64,000 nt of DNA from Macrotrachela quadricornifera (lineage: Eukaryota > Rotifera > Eurotatoria > Philodinida > Philodinidae): the NCBI GenBank assembly GCA_022393335.1, contig JAJEKB010019874.1:210918-274917 (forward strand), written 5' to 3'. Position numbers and translations under genes: made by a program. This document shows, piece by piece, positions 22,541-32,936 of the stretch (positions within the stretch are counted from its first letter, which is position 1; every line of letters begins with the position of its first letter). The notes beneath the pieces were generated by a model that had not been told where the DNA came from, did not search any database, and saw only the letters and a list, made by a program, of their open reading frames with translations.

Positions 22541-23373
22541 TATAATTAGAAAATAGATTGTAAATATCGATTTATTTTATTGTATGATTTTGTTTTGTTA
22601 TCTTGTTGGCCTAATATTACAAAATATGAAACATATGCATTTATTGTTTTGTGAGAAGGTCAATTGAAGAAAAATGAATAACTGTGATATTTAGTTGAGA
22701 AATTGATGTCTTGCCTCTAGTAGAACAGAAAAGAAAGAAAAACCAAATGGCATGTTATTTGAAAAAAGAAAAAGAAAAAGAAAAATATGCAAAACAATGT
22801 GTACACAGCGAATACTATATTATTATTATTTTTCTTTACATGAATAATAAACGGATATTATCTGTAATAGTACTTATTTGTATGCAATGAATAAATATTG
22901 TTCACAAATAGATTTATGAGTACATTTCTTTTTCTTCTTTTCTATTCTAACATCAAATAAAAATAGTGTTGAAAGAAAATAATTGTAGTTTGTCATGTTA
23001 TGATTACAATAATTATAATAATTTATTTCTATTTTTCATCTCGCTTAATTATTATTATCAGGAATGAACACAGCTATTCGTATCCTATATGAAACGGAAA
23101 CAGAATTCGATAATGATAGTTAATCATGAATGTTTTCAAAGGTGGATGTCTAGAAGGATTTTTTCGAGCTCAACTAGACTCTCTCATCATACGTATCTCT
23201 TTACAAAATAATATCTAATCACAAAAGAAACATAAGCTTAAATATCTAATGAAGCTGCCTTTTGCACTTCAACATAGTGAGCATCTGTGAAGTTCATTTT
23301 GACATTGAAGATCTAGGTTGACGAAGAAGAAAACTAATTTGTAAGAATATATTGGGTTGGCACGACATTTTTT
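22541..23373. other. Intergenic upstream of the GPCR
   Basis: AT-rich; includes a short (AAAAAG)n tract near 22760-22780. No gene recognised. It would contain the receptor promoter, but I cannot assign an element. Confidence 0.5.
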
Positions 23374-23597
23374 TAAATATACCGCAAGATGCAGCGTGAA
23401 AAGCTCGACAGTTTACACATGAACATTTATTTCATGGTTGCACTTTTTTCTTTTCAAAATAAACAAAGTTTTGAGTGATTAAATTTCTCTCGTGCATAAA
23501 TGAGATTTGTTTTTAGTACAAGATTCTTATTTCACCTATTTATAAGTGTTCCATATAAATTATAGAGCTTTTCATGCTGTATCTTTTAGAATATTTT
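23374..23597. mobile_element. Short inverted-repeat (MITE-like) element, copy 1
   Basis: The left end (AAGATGCAGCGTGAAAAGCTC, 23386-23406) is the inverted match of the right end (GAGCTTTTCATGCTGTATCTT, about 23565-23585). Similarity extends to about 40 bp of terminal inverted repeat. The interior of about 140 bp is AT-rich and non-coding. A sister copy is at 50525-50748. It sits directly upstream of the P450 pseudogene. Confidence 0.75.
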
Positions 23598-23654
23598 GGT
23601 TTTTTGATAGGGTGAAATCATTTCTCTTTATTCTTTAACGAAATGTTTTTATCT

Positions 23655-24831
23655 GTCACATGTGTTTGCGTTGTTATTTTCGTCGTGGAAAAATTCTTAA
23701 TCATTTAAATACAATTATTGATTGTACAGATAAATTATTATATTGATGGCGTATTCATTATAATGATCCAGAAAAGGTTCATTTAAATATGATTGAACAA
23801 TCACAAGAATTATTAATTGAAATATTTGGTTTTATTGCATTTGATTATGATTTACAAACTCTTGATGATAATTTAGAAAATAATCATTCAAATGAACTTA
23901 CACAAGCATTTTATTTCAATTACCAACTTTTTTAGCTCGTATATATATGTTATTAAATTTAAAAGCTCGACGAGCACGAATTCTTATTGATAAATATTTA
24001 GAAAAAATGATTGAACATGAATTAAATGCAACATTAGATATGAGAGAACAACGTAAAAGAATAAGTTTAATTGCTTCATTAGTTACATCTTTACAAAAAG
24101 ATGAAAAATTTAAAGCAACGAAACCTGAAGAAGAGAAAAAAGGTTTATTATTTATTATAGAATAAAAATTTTCTAATTTGAATTTTTGAAATTCTTTAGG
24201 TCTTTCACGAATAGAAGTAATCGATGAAATGTTTGCTTTTCTTTCAGCTGGTTATGGAACAACATCAACTTCTCTTTCTTGGTTTATTTATTATATGAGT
24301 AAAAATCCTCAAATTCAAAAGAAAATTAAAGAAGAATTATCTCAATATAATGATCAACATCTTTCACTTGAACAACTTGATTCACTTAAATATTTAGATT
24401 GTGTTATTCGAGAATTATTTCGTTTAGTTCCACCTGTTTTAGGCACTGTTCGAACATTAACTAGTAATGATAAATTACCATATAGTGGATTTCAATTAAA
24501 AAAAGGTGATTCAGTTATGTTTTCATTTTATAGTTTAGCAAGAGATAAACGTTATTGGGCAGATTTATATAATTTAAATGAATTTCATCCCGAAAGATAT
24601 TTAAATGATCCTAAAAATAAAAATAATTTATCAGCAATAATGGCATTTGGTGGTGGACATAGACAATGTATGGGACAAGATTTAGCTCAATTTCAATTAA
24701 AAATTATTTATGCTAGACTTATGCAATTTATTACATTTGGTGATGCTGGTCCTCAACTTAATGATGGAGGATATCATGTAACTGATACAAATAAACCAAA
24801 AAGTATTGCTGTTACTATTACATTTGATTGA
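23655..24831 (+). pseudogene. Cytochrome P450 pseudogene
   Basis: The C-terminal half is well preserved. It has an I-helix AGYGTT, the K-helix ExxR (RELFR), FHPERY and the heme loop FGGGHRQCMG with the Cys thiolate ligand. The intron 24143-24199 (GT-AG, phase 1) joins the I-helix exon to the upstream helix region (...EEEKKG|LSRIEVIDEMF). Upstream the copy is broken: a TGA interrupts the frame at about 23740 (…DKLLY*WR…), and a frameshift occurs near 23917, between TQAF and FQLPTFLAR. The N-terminal membrane anchor is not found. Original role: an ER-bound heme monooxygenase, possibly of the CYP3/5-like animal clan, but I cannot name a subfamily. The MITE-like element at 23374-23597 lies where the 5' part should be. 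Confidence 0.8.
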
Positions 24832-24893
24832 ATATATTTTTCTAGTTTTACATTTGAATTTATTTTGTTTTTAAGATCTACTAGTGATTTAAT

Positions 24894-25680
24894 TTAATGT
24901 TTAATTATCAATTGTATGATAAGATTTGTTTTTATCAGAGATGCCCACGTAATGTGTGCTGCACGATAAGGCTTGATGAATCTTATCAATTGACAGGAAC
25001 AATTATAATTTAAACCGGTCACAGCCTTGAAAATATTATTGAGAACAAAATTAACACTACATTTTATATTTTCATCTAAAACTTCATCAACAGCATTCTC
25101 TAGTTCATGTTGTGATTTTGGACTTTTGTCCTTGACTTCTTGCTTGATAATGTTCCATACCAGTTCAATTGCATTCAAATCGGGACTATAATCAGACCAT
25201 TCACAAAATTCAATATTATATTGGTCGCACCATTGTTTGAATTGAGCAACTCTGTGCCATTTAATTTTGGTAAATTTTCAGATAAGACTGTACCAACTGT
25301 TTCGCAATATTATCGTCTTTTTTTATTTAAATCGTTGCTCTTAACTTTAATAACAGACTTACGATAACGTCTTATTATGCATTTGCTAATATTGAAGTAT
25401 GTGAGTGATATTAATTCAGTAGCAGTAGATGATCGGTTCTGTTGTATAGTTCGATCAAATTCTTCAATTTGTGTTGGATCGAGTGCAGATGGACGATCAG
25501 CATTATATCTATCTGTATAATTCACATCATTATAGCGATGATAGTAATTAATGATGCCATATACTGTACTACGATGACAATTGAAAGATTGTGCGACTTC
25601 GGAGACATTTAAAGACCTTTTTTCTCACTCAACGATAATATGTCAGCGTTGTTCTTCAGTTAATGTATACATTTTCAATA
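24894..25680 (-). pseudogene. Tc1-like transposase pseudogene
   Basis: Read from 25680 downwards. A start region (MYTLTEEQR) is followed by helix-turn-helix sequence (SEVAQSFNCHRSTVYGII) and GRPSALDP-like ADRPSALDPTQIEEF. After a break comes HRVAQFKQWC...WSDYSPDLNAIELVWNIIKQEV. This last part is the second Asp and the final acidic residue (E in NAIELVW) of the DDE domain of Tc1 transposases. Two in-frame TGA codons stand where Trp is expected near the start. The segment with the first catalytic Asp is missing or frameshifted around 25270-25320. The copy is dead. An inverted fragment of the same sequence (DENIKCSVNFV) recurs at 25883-25925 on the plus strand. Confidence 0.8.
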
Positions 25681-26341
25681 AAGTCATCCAACAATGAAAG
25701 AGAAAGAAATTAAAATATACAAAAGTAGATATGCATTAACCAACCATTAAATATTTTATTCAAGCATATATATTAAAAAGACTCAGAAAATCTATCAACA
25801 GTTTATATTTATTTGTATTATAAATATCTATATTCGTGTTATCCACATATATATCCAAGAAGACTTCTTCTGATCATAAAATACATATTTTAGATGAAAA
25901 CATAAAGTGTAGTGTTAATTTTGTCCCCGATAGGTACTATCGCGGAAGCGGCAGATTCTCAACTACGATGGACATCTATGGTTTTTATTCATTTCTATGT
26001 ATTAGAGGATTCTTTATTTGACTCTCCTCTAAGTGAGAACTAACACGAAGTGAAGCATTCAAGAATGCGATAAAAAGACTATCACAAAAGAACAGAAGAA
26101 ACGGAAGAGAAAGAATGTGTAAGACGAACAGAGAGAGAGAGAGACCAAAGCGTATCAAGAGAAATGATGTGAAGGCATGCAAACAACATGCCTGTAACAC
26201 TATGATTGAAAGAATGGCGCAGATCTAGTTAGATTTATTTAATTTCGATCTATGGAAGATGAACAATATATTATTGCAGTCTATTCTTTCTTATAATTCG
26301 TTAGAAATTTCAAGATAAAATAAAATGCGTTATTTGATGCG
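25681..26341. other. Intergenic with a transposase scrap
   Basis: Contains the 40-bp inverted fragment of the Tc1-like element (25883-25925) and a short (GA)n run near 26130-26145. No gene is recognised otherwise. Confidence 0.5.
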
Positions 26342-26887
26342 TTAGACGCCTGGTAGTATTCGTGGGAATTCATTCATAGTTTCCATCTGGTTTCCTTGTA
26401 TTTGTTGATTTCGTAGTTTGTACAGATGATATGCTGGCAATACTAATAGCAGTGAAAAGATAATACATTCGATAATGCTGTATGATATACGACATTTGTT
26501 AATGAAAAAAATTGAGTCAACATATGATACTAGAACCGATGTCATTAAAGCAAAGAAAAGAATAATGAATAAAATTCTTAAAAATACATATGAAGTATTA
26601 TGATAAATGTCTAGAAAATTTTTGTTAAAAACAGAATAAGAAACAGCATTTAATAGTAGAAAGTTCCGTAAGACGCGTAATTGTTCACGTCCAGTAACAT
26701 AAGTTGCTAAATCATTATAACAGGAACTATCATTATATGAAAATAAAGGTTCGTACAAATCTACAATATTACAATGTTTTGTTTCATATAAACATCGAAT
26801 TGGTAGATTTTCATTTATTCCATTATAAATTGATCGTAATCCAGGTGCACTCAGAAATACCATAGTTACACTAAATATAAGTGCTTG
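26342..26887 (-). pseudogene. Truncated paralogue of the multi-pass membrane protein at 31874
   Basis: Codes for about 180 residues that align with the last half of the gene at 31874-32936. Shared blocks include LLFNAVSYSVFNKNFLDI (LFNGASYCVFNKNFLNI in the other copy), LFSYNDSSC, and two hydrophobic segments (ILFIILFFALMTSVLVS and IIECIIFSLLLVLPAYHLY). Homology begins at QALIFSVTMVF (26887), upstream of the first ATG (26863). An in-frame TAA precedes it and no splice acceptor is clear. The N-terminal 180 residues are therefore missing, or are encoded elsewhere. The copy is probably a partial pseudogene; a short expressed protein from the ATG cannot be excluded. Family unknown to me. Confidence 0.6.
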
Positions 26888-27112
26888 TTATACATTGTTC
26901 GAAATAACAAGCTTATTAAATCTTTATCTGAAATGTAAAAAAACATAAAGATTAAAATTTAGAAATATTGTAATTATTTATATATCTCAATATAAGATGA
27001 TGAATGAAATTTAATGTAACTGTGACAATAATAGAAATCATGTATCTAGTTAGAATTTTCTTATCAAGATCTAATATAGATGTCCATTGCGGTTGAGAAT
27101 TTGCCGCGATGA

Positions 27113-27760
27113 TAATCAAAGAAAGCTCTCACCGACAAACTAACAAGGTTTAAATATTAGCGAACCTTAATTTGCCTAGATAGGAGATATTTAAAGTTCA
27201 AGATATATGAAATGTAGGCATACAAATGGATCAGAGAAATTTTTTTCTAATATTGAAAGGACAAAAATAACGTCTTCTTCGGGACAATTATAGGATTTGG
27301 AGAGATGATCTATCATATGGCCCGGACAGCACTATGTTTTGTTCTTATAATAGTGAAGGGAATTTTTCCTGCAGCGCATGAAACTGGCATATTCTATGAT
27401 CCACTATCAAAATTTAATTCTACTATAATAAGCACAAAATATAAGGTTATTTGGATCATATAAAAGGGCATCCTTATAATAGTAGAATTAAATCTTGCTA
27501 GTGGATCATAGAAGATGCCAGTTTTGTGAGCTATAGGAAAAATTCCTTCCACTATTATAAGGACAAAACACGGTGATATCCGGCGCATATGATACAGCAT
27601 CCCTCCAAGACTCCATAGTTGTCCTGAACAACACATTATTTTCTTCTCTGATTCATTTTTATGCCTAAATTTCATATATCTCCCTTTAGGCAAACCAAGG
27701 GTCGCTAATATTTCAACCTTGTTTGTTTGGCGATGAGAGCTTTCATTTGACCCGAATATG
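27113..27760. repeat. Large palindrome (~650 bp)
   Basis: The left arm about 27113-27430 and right arm about 27470-27760 are reverse complements. Matched blocks are GAAAGCTCTCA / TGAGAGCTTTC, TAATATTTAAACC-type / GGTTGAAATATTA, GATCCACTATCAAA...TTTAATTCTACTATAAT with its complement, and GGAATTTTTCCT with its complement. The inner arms are the most conserved, the outer arms more diverged. Axis near 27447. The minus-strand open frame 27394-27798 is a by-product; it resembles no protein I know. Confidence 0.85.
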
Positions 27761-27806
27761 TCACGTTTTTTGTTGCTTATTAATGCACACACATCCATTA
27801 TGAGAT

Positions 27807-27868
27807 TAGTGGCGGAGCCAGGAATTTTTTCCTGAAGGGGCTGAGGCCCCGCTCTGGCTCCGTCGCTA
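27807..27868. repeat. hAT-like terminal hairpin remnant
   Basis: TAGTGGCGGAGCCAGG (27807) and CTGGCTCCGTCGCTA (to 27868) are inverted repeats separated by about 30 bases. AGTGGCGGAGCCAGG-type ends are typical of animal hAT-family transposons. Here the two ends are almost fused, leaving a minimal deletion product. Confidence 0.55.
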
Positions 27869-28260
27869 TGTGAGATTTAATGAAATTTTATTTAAGGATG
27901 AATACGAATTAAATTTGAAGTTGACTTTAGAAATGAAATGTTACAGTTGATTATAATAATTAACGTTATTTTGAATAAGATAAGAAGCTAGATGTGTCAT
28001 TTTCAGATACTGAAATAGTAAAGGAAATCTAATAATAAAATTTCGAACATTTCAGTCAAAATGAATGTTTCTCTTATAACATGTTATCGTCTCCAACTAA
28101 AACAATTTCGAAATTGGTTCTTAAAGTAAAACGTGAAAAGACATAATTGAAAATTTAATATCTTTTAAATAGAAATTTCATTTTTGTTAAAAACTTGACA
28201 ATATCTTCGAAATAAATCTTCGATTTGCAACTATACCGTTCGGGAAGTATTAGAAGTGGT

Positions 28261-28330
28261 GCCGGGGATGGCGTAGTGGCTCTATGCATCTGAGTTCAGA
28301 GATCAGAAGGTTCGATTCCTTCCCCCGGCA
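28261..28330 (+). tRNA. tRNA-like head of the SINE (probably not a functional tRNA)
   Basis: Acceptor arms GCCGGGG and CCCCGGC pair over 7 bp. The T arm GAAGG-TTCGATT-CCTTC is perfect. The A box (TGGCGTAGTGG) and B box (GGTTCGATTCC) of the polymerase III promoter fit consensus. The length is only 70 nt, the D and anticodon arms fold poorly and the variable loop is missing. If the loop TTCAGAG is used, the anticodon would be CAG, but a Leu tRNA should have a long variable arm. I read it as the internal promoter of a SINE. Confidence 0.6.
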
Positions 28331-28568
28331 CGTGGGTGTCATTGAATAATGGTGTACGATATCGGAAGAGAAGGGGACCAATCACTTTTAAAAATATTGT
28401 TTTCTCTTTATCCTTTATCCTTTCTTTGTGATTCTTGTGTGTTTTCTTCTCTTCCTCTGTTTGTTATCGTCATCCTATTCTTCGACTCCGCAAATGTTTT
28501 ACTTTCTATAAACACATGTACTGTTAGGACCACTAGGTCACAGTTTCTCGCATAATAAAATAAAAAAA
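28261..28568 (+). mobile_element. tRNA-derived SINE with 15-bp target-site duplication
   Basis: The element starts with a tRNA-like head (28261-28330), continues with about 220 bp of unrelated body and ends in an A-rich tail (...CATAATAAAATAAAAAAAA). It is flanked by the exact direct repeat AGTATTAGAAGTGGT at 28246-28260 and 28569-28583. These are the expected marks of insertion by target-primed reverse transcription. It needs reverse transcriptase from a LINE in trans. The identical duplications suggest a fairly recent insertion. The 68-codon open frame inside (28349-28555) has no recognised domain and is not needed to explain the element. Confidence 0.85.
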
Positions 28569-28583
28569 AGTATTAGAAGTGGT

Positions 28584-30141
28584 TTCATGCGTAAGGAAAA
28601 GCTAAGTAAAACATTCATATGATAGTTAAAGAGTAGAACGTTATTAAGCATGTCACAATACCAATACTATCTTGCATTAATTGGTATTTTGATATTAATT
28701 ATTGTTAGTATCAATACTGATACCTGAACAGAGTACATATATTATAACATTCTGATTGCAAATCATGACTTTTTACTTCTTTATAAAAGTCAATAAAAAA
28801 AGAAATAGTTTTTTTTGTTGGGGAAAAAACCAAGTTAATTATAACCAAAGTTGATTTATATTGTTAATAGAAAAGAAAATTATTTCGATTGGAGACACGA
28901 ATATATCTTAAATAATTTCAAAACAGAATTCAGTTTGGAATGTATAATACATTTCTAATATCACAGAACCATATTCTTAGCGTATTTCTCTTATTTATGT
29001 CCGAATGTTTTCAAGAAAATCACATTAAAAATGATTTAGAATTTAAAATAATTCAAGAAATATTTAGCTCGATGAAATTTAATATCGAAGAATATACATA
29101 TTACTGTAAAATACAAAATTATATAGGAATTCTCTTCATGCACAGAAAGTGGAAAATATTAGTACGATTGATATATGAAAGTCATATGTAAATCAAGACA
29201 GACAATTTCGTTGGAATAATAATACTAGTAGTTAAATAATGTGACTGTACAATACTTCCTATTACTCATTGGGTCAAGTGTGTCATTAAAAATTTCCAAT
29301 TAACACGATTTATATGCATGTTTGATATTCGTCATGGTCTAGTGAAGACAGACATTTCGATGAATTGATGAGTTCTTACCTTTTCAATTATATGGTGACA
29401 CATTCCTTACTTCCTAAATAGCGTATATATATATAATTTCTATGATGAATTATGAAAGATATTTACATTTTGTGGTTTTACTCAAATAATAATTATCTAT
29501 ACCATCAATTTATACGAATTAAATTTAGCTTTCTTTCGAATACTCGGAGAAAGAAACACATCTAAGGCTACTATTTGACAACTTCACTTTTTTTATGCAA
29601 TAGAAGATTATTAAAATTCTCCAAATTCAGCTATAAAGATGCTTTGAGGAAAATCTCTAACGCTTGGATGCGATCGTGGATGATCTCAAAGTCAAATCTG
29701 CACTTTATTGTCTTATAAATGCTAACAGAAAAGTAATGTTCGTTAGTGAGTTGTATTATTATTAATCCTAGACAGATCTATATTAATTAATCTTTATTTC
29801 TCTTTCTCAATTTAATTTCGCAAGATTTTATTAATGTTGAATTGAAAAAAAATTATTCGAGAAAATAACGAAAGAAATTATACTCAGGAAAAATACGAGT
29901 AGAAAGATAAATGAAAAAACAAAATCTCGTGTAGAACAGTTGATATATTGATAAAACATATTTCTATAGTTAGAAGATAAAGTTATATTTAGATGAATTC
30001 GTTGATGCATGATTCATAATCGTATAAGTCGATATGTTCGAATCTAATTCTTCTCCTATTCTGATTATATGTTCAATAGGTTCTTCGATGTCCATCGAAA
30101 TACCCATCGACGGTTAGGTTGGGAATTTGAAGTATTCATAT
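28584..30141. other. Intergenic, nothing firm
   Basis: AT-rich. An 83-codon frame at 28940-29191 (plus) has no recognisable domain, a plausible amino-acid mix and no clear promoter or splice context. I do not call it a gene. Confidence 0.5.
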
Positions 30142-30523
30142 CTACATTGCATTGCTCCTCTTAATTACTGTTCGTTGTTTGCGTGTTTTCATGGTTGCTT
30201 TAAAACGTTTTAAACTTTGACTTGTAATCTCATTTGTTTTGCGAACACGTTTTTTATGTTGTGACATTTCGAAGCTATAAAAAAGAAAAGAAGAATAATA
30301 AACAAATTTTTTTCATTTCTAGATCTCACATTCATTCTCTTATTCAAAAATAAATAGTAAAAAAACGTCAGTCTGTTATAATCTATTATAGAAGAGAATT
30401 TTTGTCATATGCAGTCTAATGATCAATTAATAAGTGGCAACTATGATACTCGAAAACACCTGGTAAATTTGTTCTTTTTTTTAATGTTCTTTCGCAATCT
30501 TCGCGATTTTGTTCCAACGTCAG
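30142..30523 (-). CDS. Candidate 3' exons of a small highly basic protein
   Basis: Two minus-strand exons, 30523-30460 and 30274-30142, have clean borders (TTTTATAG acceptors, CCAG|GTGTTT donor). They join in a continuous frame. The encoded tail is extremely basic (SRRLRKNIKKKNKF..., then MSQHKKRVRKTNE..., ending TRKQRTVIKRSNAM). It could be a DNA/RNA-binding or nucleolar-type tail. No domain is recognised and no upstream exon or start was identified. Alternatively translation starts at the ATG in the second exon (40 residues). Splicing and frame agreement are the only evidence. Confidence 0.35.
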
Positions 30524-31005
30524 CTATAAAAGCAAATAAAAAAAATAATAACAGTTGAAATAAACCCATGAATGTATTGTTTATCTGTCGGTTGGGAAGT
30601 AACACTAGGTATATATATACATAGAAAGAAAAATTTTCAACTATTCAGTAAAATAGTTCATAGCTGTAGTGAACTGACTGACAACTAATTAAAACATAGT
30701 AACGAATAATTATTCGATCGATAATTAGATTGAAGATATGTCTCAATGGTAAGATATCCAATTAATTTGTTTGTTATGTAGTTCTAGTTCGAGAAATTTC
30801 TCGATAAAAGAAAACGATTATTATTAGAAAACTCGAATTTTTAACTTTCACTGCAATCGAAGGAGAGAAACAAAAATAATCACGTAAAAACATCGGTGTT
30901 TAGCTTTGTGTCGGAATACATATAATGTGATCAATGAATCCACTAAAAACTCCATGAATAAGTTATCGAATGAAGATAACTTATCCGGATTTGATTGAAG
31001 TACCA

Positions 31006-31218
31006 TTATAGTGGCTTCGAATCGAAGAAGTCCTGGTGTGCTTCCTCAACTTGATCAAATGATTCGAATCGGCGAGCACGCAAAAAGTGCTCCAGTGATC
31101 GAAACACGTCATAATCGGATGACGCAGCGTCGGGACTGTAGGCTGGCTGCGGGAAGACCTCGACTTCCTCCAGTTCGTCAAATTTCTCCTTTGTTTTCTT
31201 GACGGTGTAGGGTTTAGC
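31006..31218 (-). pseudogene. mariner transposase C-terminal fragment
   Basis: In one minus-strand frame the sequence reads KFDELEEVEVFPQPAYSPDAASSDYDVFRSLEHFLRARRFES followed by EEAHQDFFDSKP. This is the hallmark end of a mariner (D,D34D) transposase; the final Asp lies in YSPD..SSDY. The HDNARPH-type block that should precede it is degraded (CCAKPY after an in-frame TAG), and the N-terminal two thirds are missing. It is a dead fragment. The 65-codon frame just upstream (31425-31228) may be further decayed mariner sequence, but I cannot show it. Confidence 0.8.
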
Positions 31219-31477
31219 GCAGCATCTCTAGTCGAAAGTCATCGCTTCCAACAATAGCGTATCAAGACTCAAAGCTTGATTTTGTTCAATGTCATCTACA
31301 ACTTTGAGGATAAAGATGAACCCAGAACGTGATACACATAAAAACAACAAAAATTGTTCATAAAACACACAAAAAATCAACTTTTTCGCAAGTGTTGCAG
31401 AACTTTTTGGCCCACCTAATATCATTTTCTCCTAGCCCTCACGTATCTTTGATATTATAACATGACATGTCAGTAGT

Positions 31478-31827
31478 ATAGAACTCGTTAACTCGGTTCG
31501 AGTATTAAAATTTTACTTGAGTTTTCAACTTTTCAACTATTACTATATGATAGATTAAGGATGTTACTATAGGATGCTGCCTGCAGGATACTGTCTGTAC
31601 GATGCTGTCTAGAGGATGCTACCTGGAGGATGCTGTCTGTATCATTTGCCGGTTCTTTGACACCCACACCTCGGATACTCACCCACATCCACAACCTCGC
31701 CCCACACGCGCTCACCCACACCTATAATCTCACCCCTCATCCCTCACCCTCATCCTCACCCTTAAGTTGAATAGTTGAAAACTCGAGTAAAATTTTTAAT
31801 ACTCGAATAGAATCTTCGAGTTCTACA
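31478..31827. mobile_element. Inverted-repeat element with GC-rich core, copy B
   Basis: Copy A (15499-15942) in reverse orientation. The left end TAGAACTCGTTAACTCGGTTCG matches the complement of copy A's right end. The right end (CTCGAATAGAATCTTCGAGTTCTACATG) matches the complement of copy A's left end. The core has repeated AGGATGCTGCCTG-type units (31563-31640) followed by a C-rich CACCCACACC/CTCACCC stretch. It is about 95 bp shorter than copy A, mainly in the core. It ends immediately before the splice acceptor of the next gene. Confidence 0.7.
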
Positions 31828-31873
31828 TGTATATGATATGTAGAAGTACATTATTTATTTCTCTTATTTTTAG

Positions 31874-32936
31874 GTTGAATAGGCTGCGTCTACAAAGATT
31901 TGGAAGACGATTTAGTCGTTGGTTCATGAATTTTCATTTTAAAAACTGGAAAAAAATTGACAAAGAACTGATTCTATTTCGTTCGCTTTCTATCATTGGC
32001 TTCTTTGTTTACTGTATTCTTGATACAATAACATATTCATCGAAGAATGTTGACATGCTTGAGAATTTGAGATTTATTTACAGTTCATCTGATATTGGTT
32101 TAGAAATTTTAATACTTATTTATGCAAGTGGTAGTGCTGCATTTGGAATATCCGTTGAGATTTATTTAATTGGTCCGTATAGTTTTATAAATTGTATATT
32201 AGCTTCCAAGCTTTGCGAGGGTACAATCGAGACAATTACACAAATTATATGGGTTGTCAAAATCATTTGTTTATTTTTAGCAGTTGAACTAAGTTATCGT
32301 AATTTTCGAGTGCTTGGAAACTATGAGAACACTTTCAATTTGTCAGCGCTTGCTATGCTTAGACAAGCCCAACTGATCAGTATCACAATGTTATTTGTTA
32401 ATGGTCAGTCATTAAAAGCATTATATAATGCAATCAGTAAACGTTTACCACATTTATGTGAATATAAAATAGACGATTGTGGTATGCTGGATTTAAGTCA
32501 ACCATTATTTTCCTATACAGATGATAGATGTTCAGGTGATTTAACAGCGTATTGGGTTGGACGCAAAGTATCACAAGTTTTAAGAGATTTCGTTTTGTTC
32601 AATGGTGCCTCCTACTGTGTATTCAACAAAAACTTCCTTAACATTGATCGAAATGCTACATATTCAATTTTAAGAATTTTATTAGTAGTTCTTTTTATAC
32701 TCTTAACTACATCTGTTCTTATAGCTACTATTGATCCATTCGTTTTTATAACAGACTGTTATGTAGCATACAATATCATTGAGTGTGTTCTTTTTGGAAT
32801 CGTGTTAGCATTGATGACATTTAACTTTTACAAGCGACGAACTCCATTATCGTCAGTAGTACCAGAAGGTCTGCCATGTGAAGTAGATGAAATTGAAATC
32901 ATGGAATCATCGCCTGTAATATTACCTCAATTTTAA
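31874..32936 (+). CDS. Multi-pass membrane protein, 5' exon(s) not identified
   Basis: The last exon begins at a TTATTTTTAG acceptor (31865-31873) and encodes about 353 residues ending at 32936. The open frame continues back to an ATG at 31827, but those codons lie in the end of the inserted repeat. Hydrophobic segments near 50-68, 90-110, 137-153, 283-301 and 313-332 (numbered from that ATG) indicate at least five membrane passes. Between them lies a Cys-containing loop (CEYKIDDCGM...DDRCSGD) and the conserved LFNGASYCVFNKNFL. A related truncated copy is at 26342-26887. I do not recognise the family. The start is basic (RLRLQRFGRRFSRW), consistent with a cytosolic end. Upstream exons may be separated by the repeat insertion. 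Confidence 0.7.

Noticed and set aside
27394..27798. 134-codon minus-strand frame as a gene
   Set aside because: Lies in one arm of a palindrome, and the other arm shows the same sequence without an equivalent frame.
28261..28330. Functional tRNA gene
   Set aside because: Only 70 nt, with a weak D/anticodon fold and no variable loop. Target duplications show it heads a SINE.
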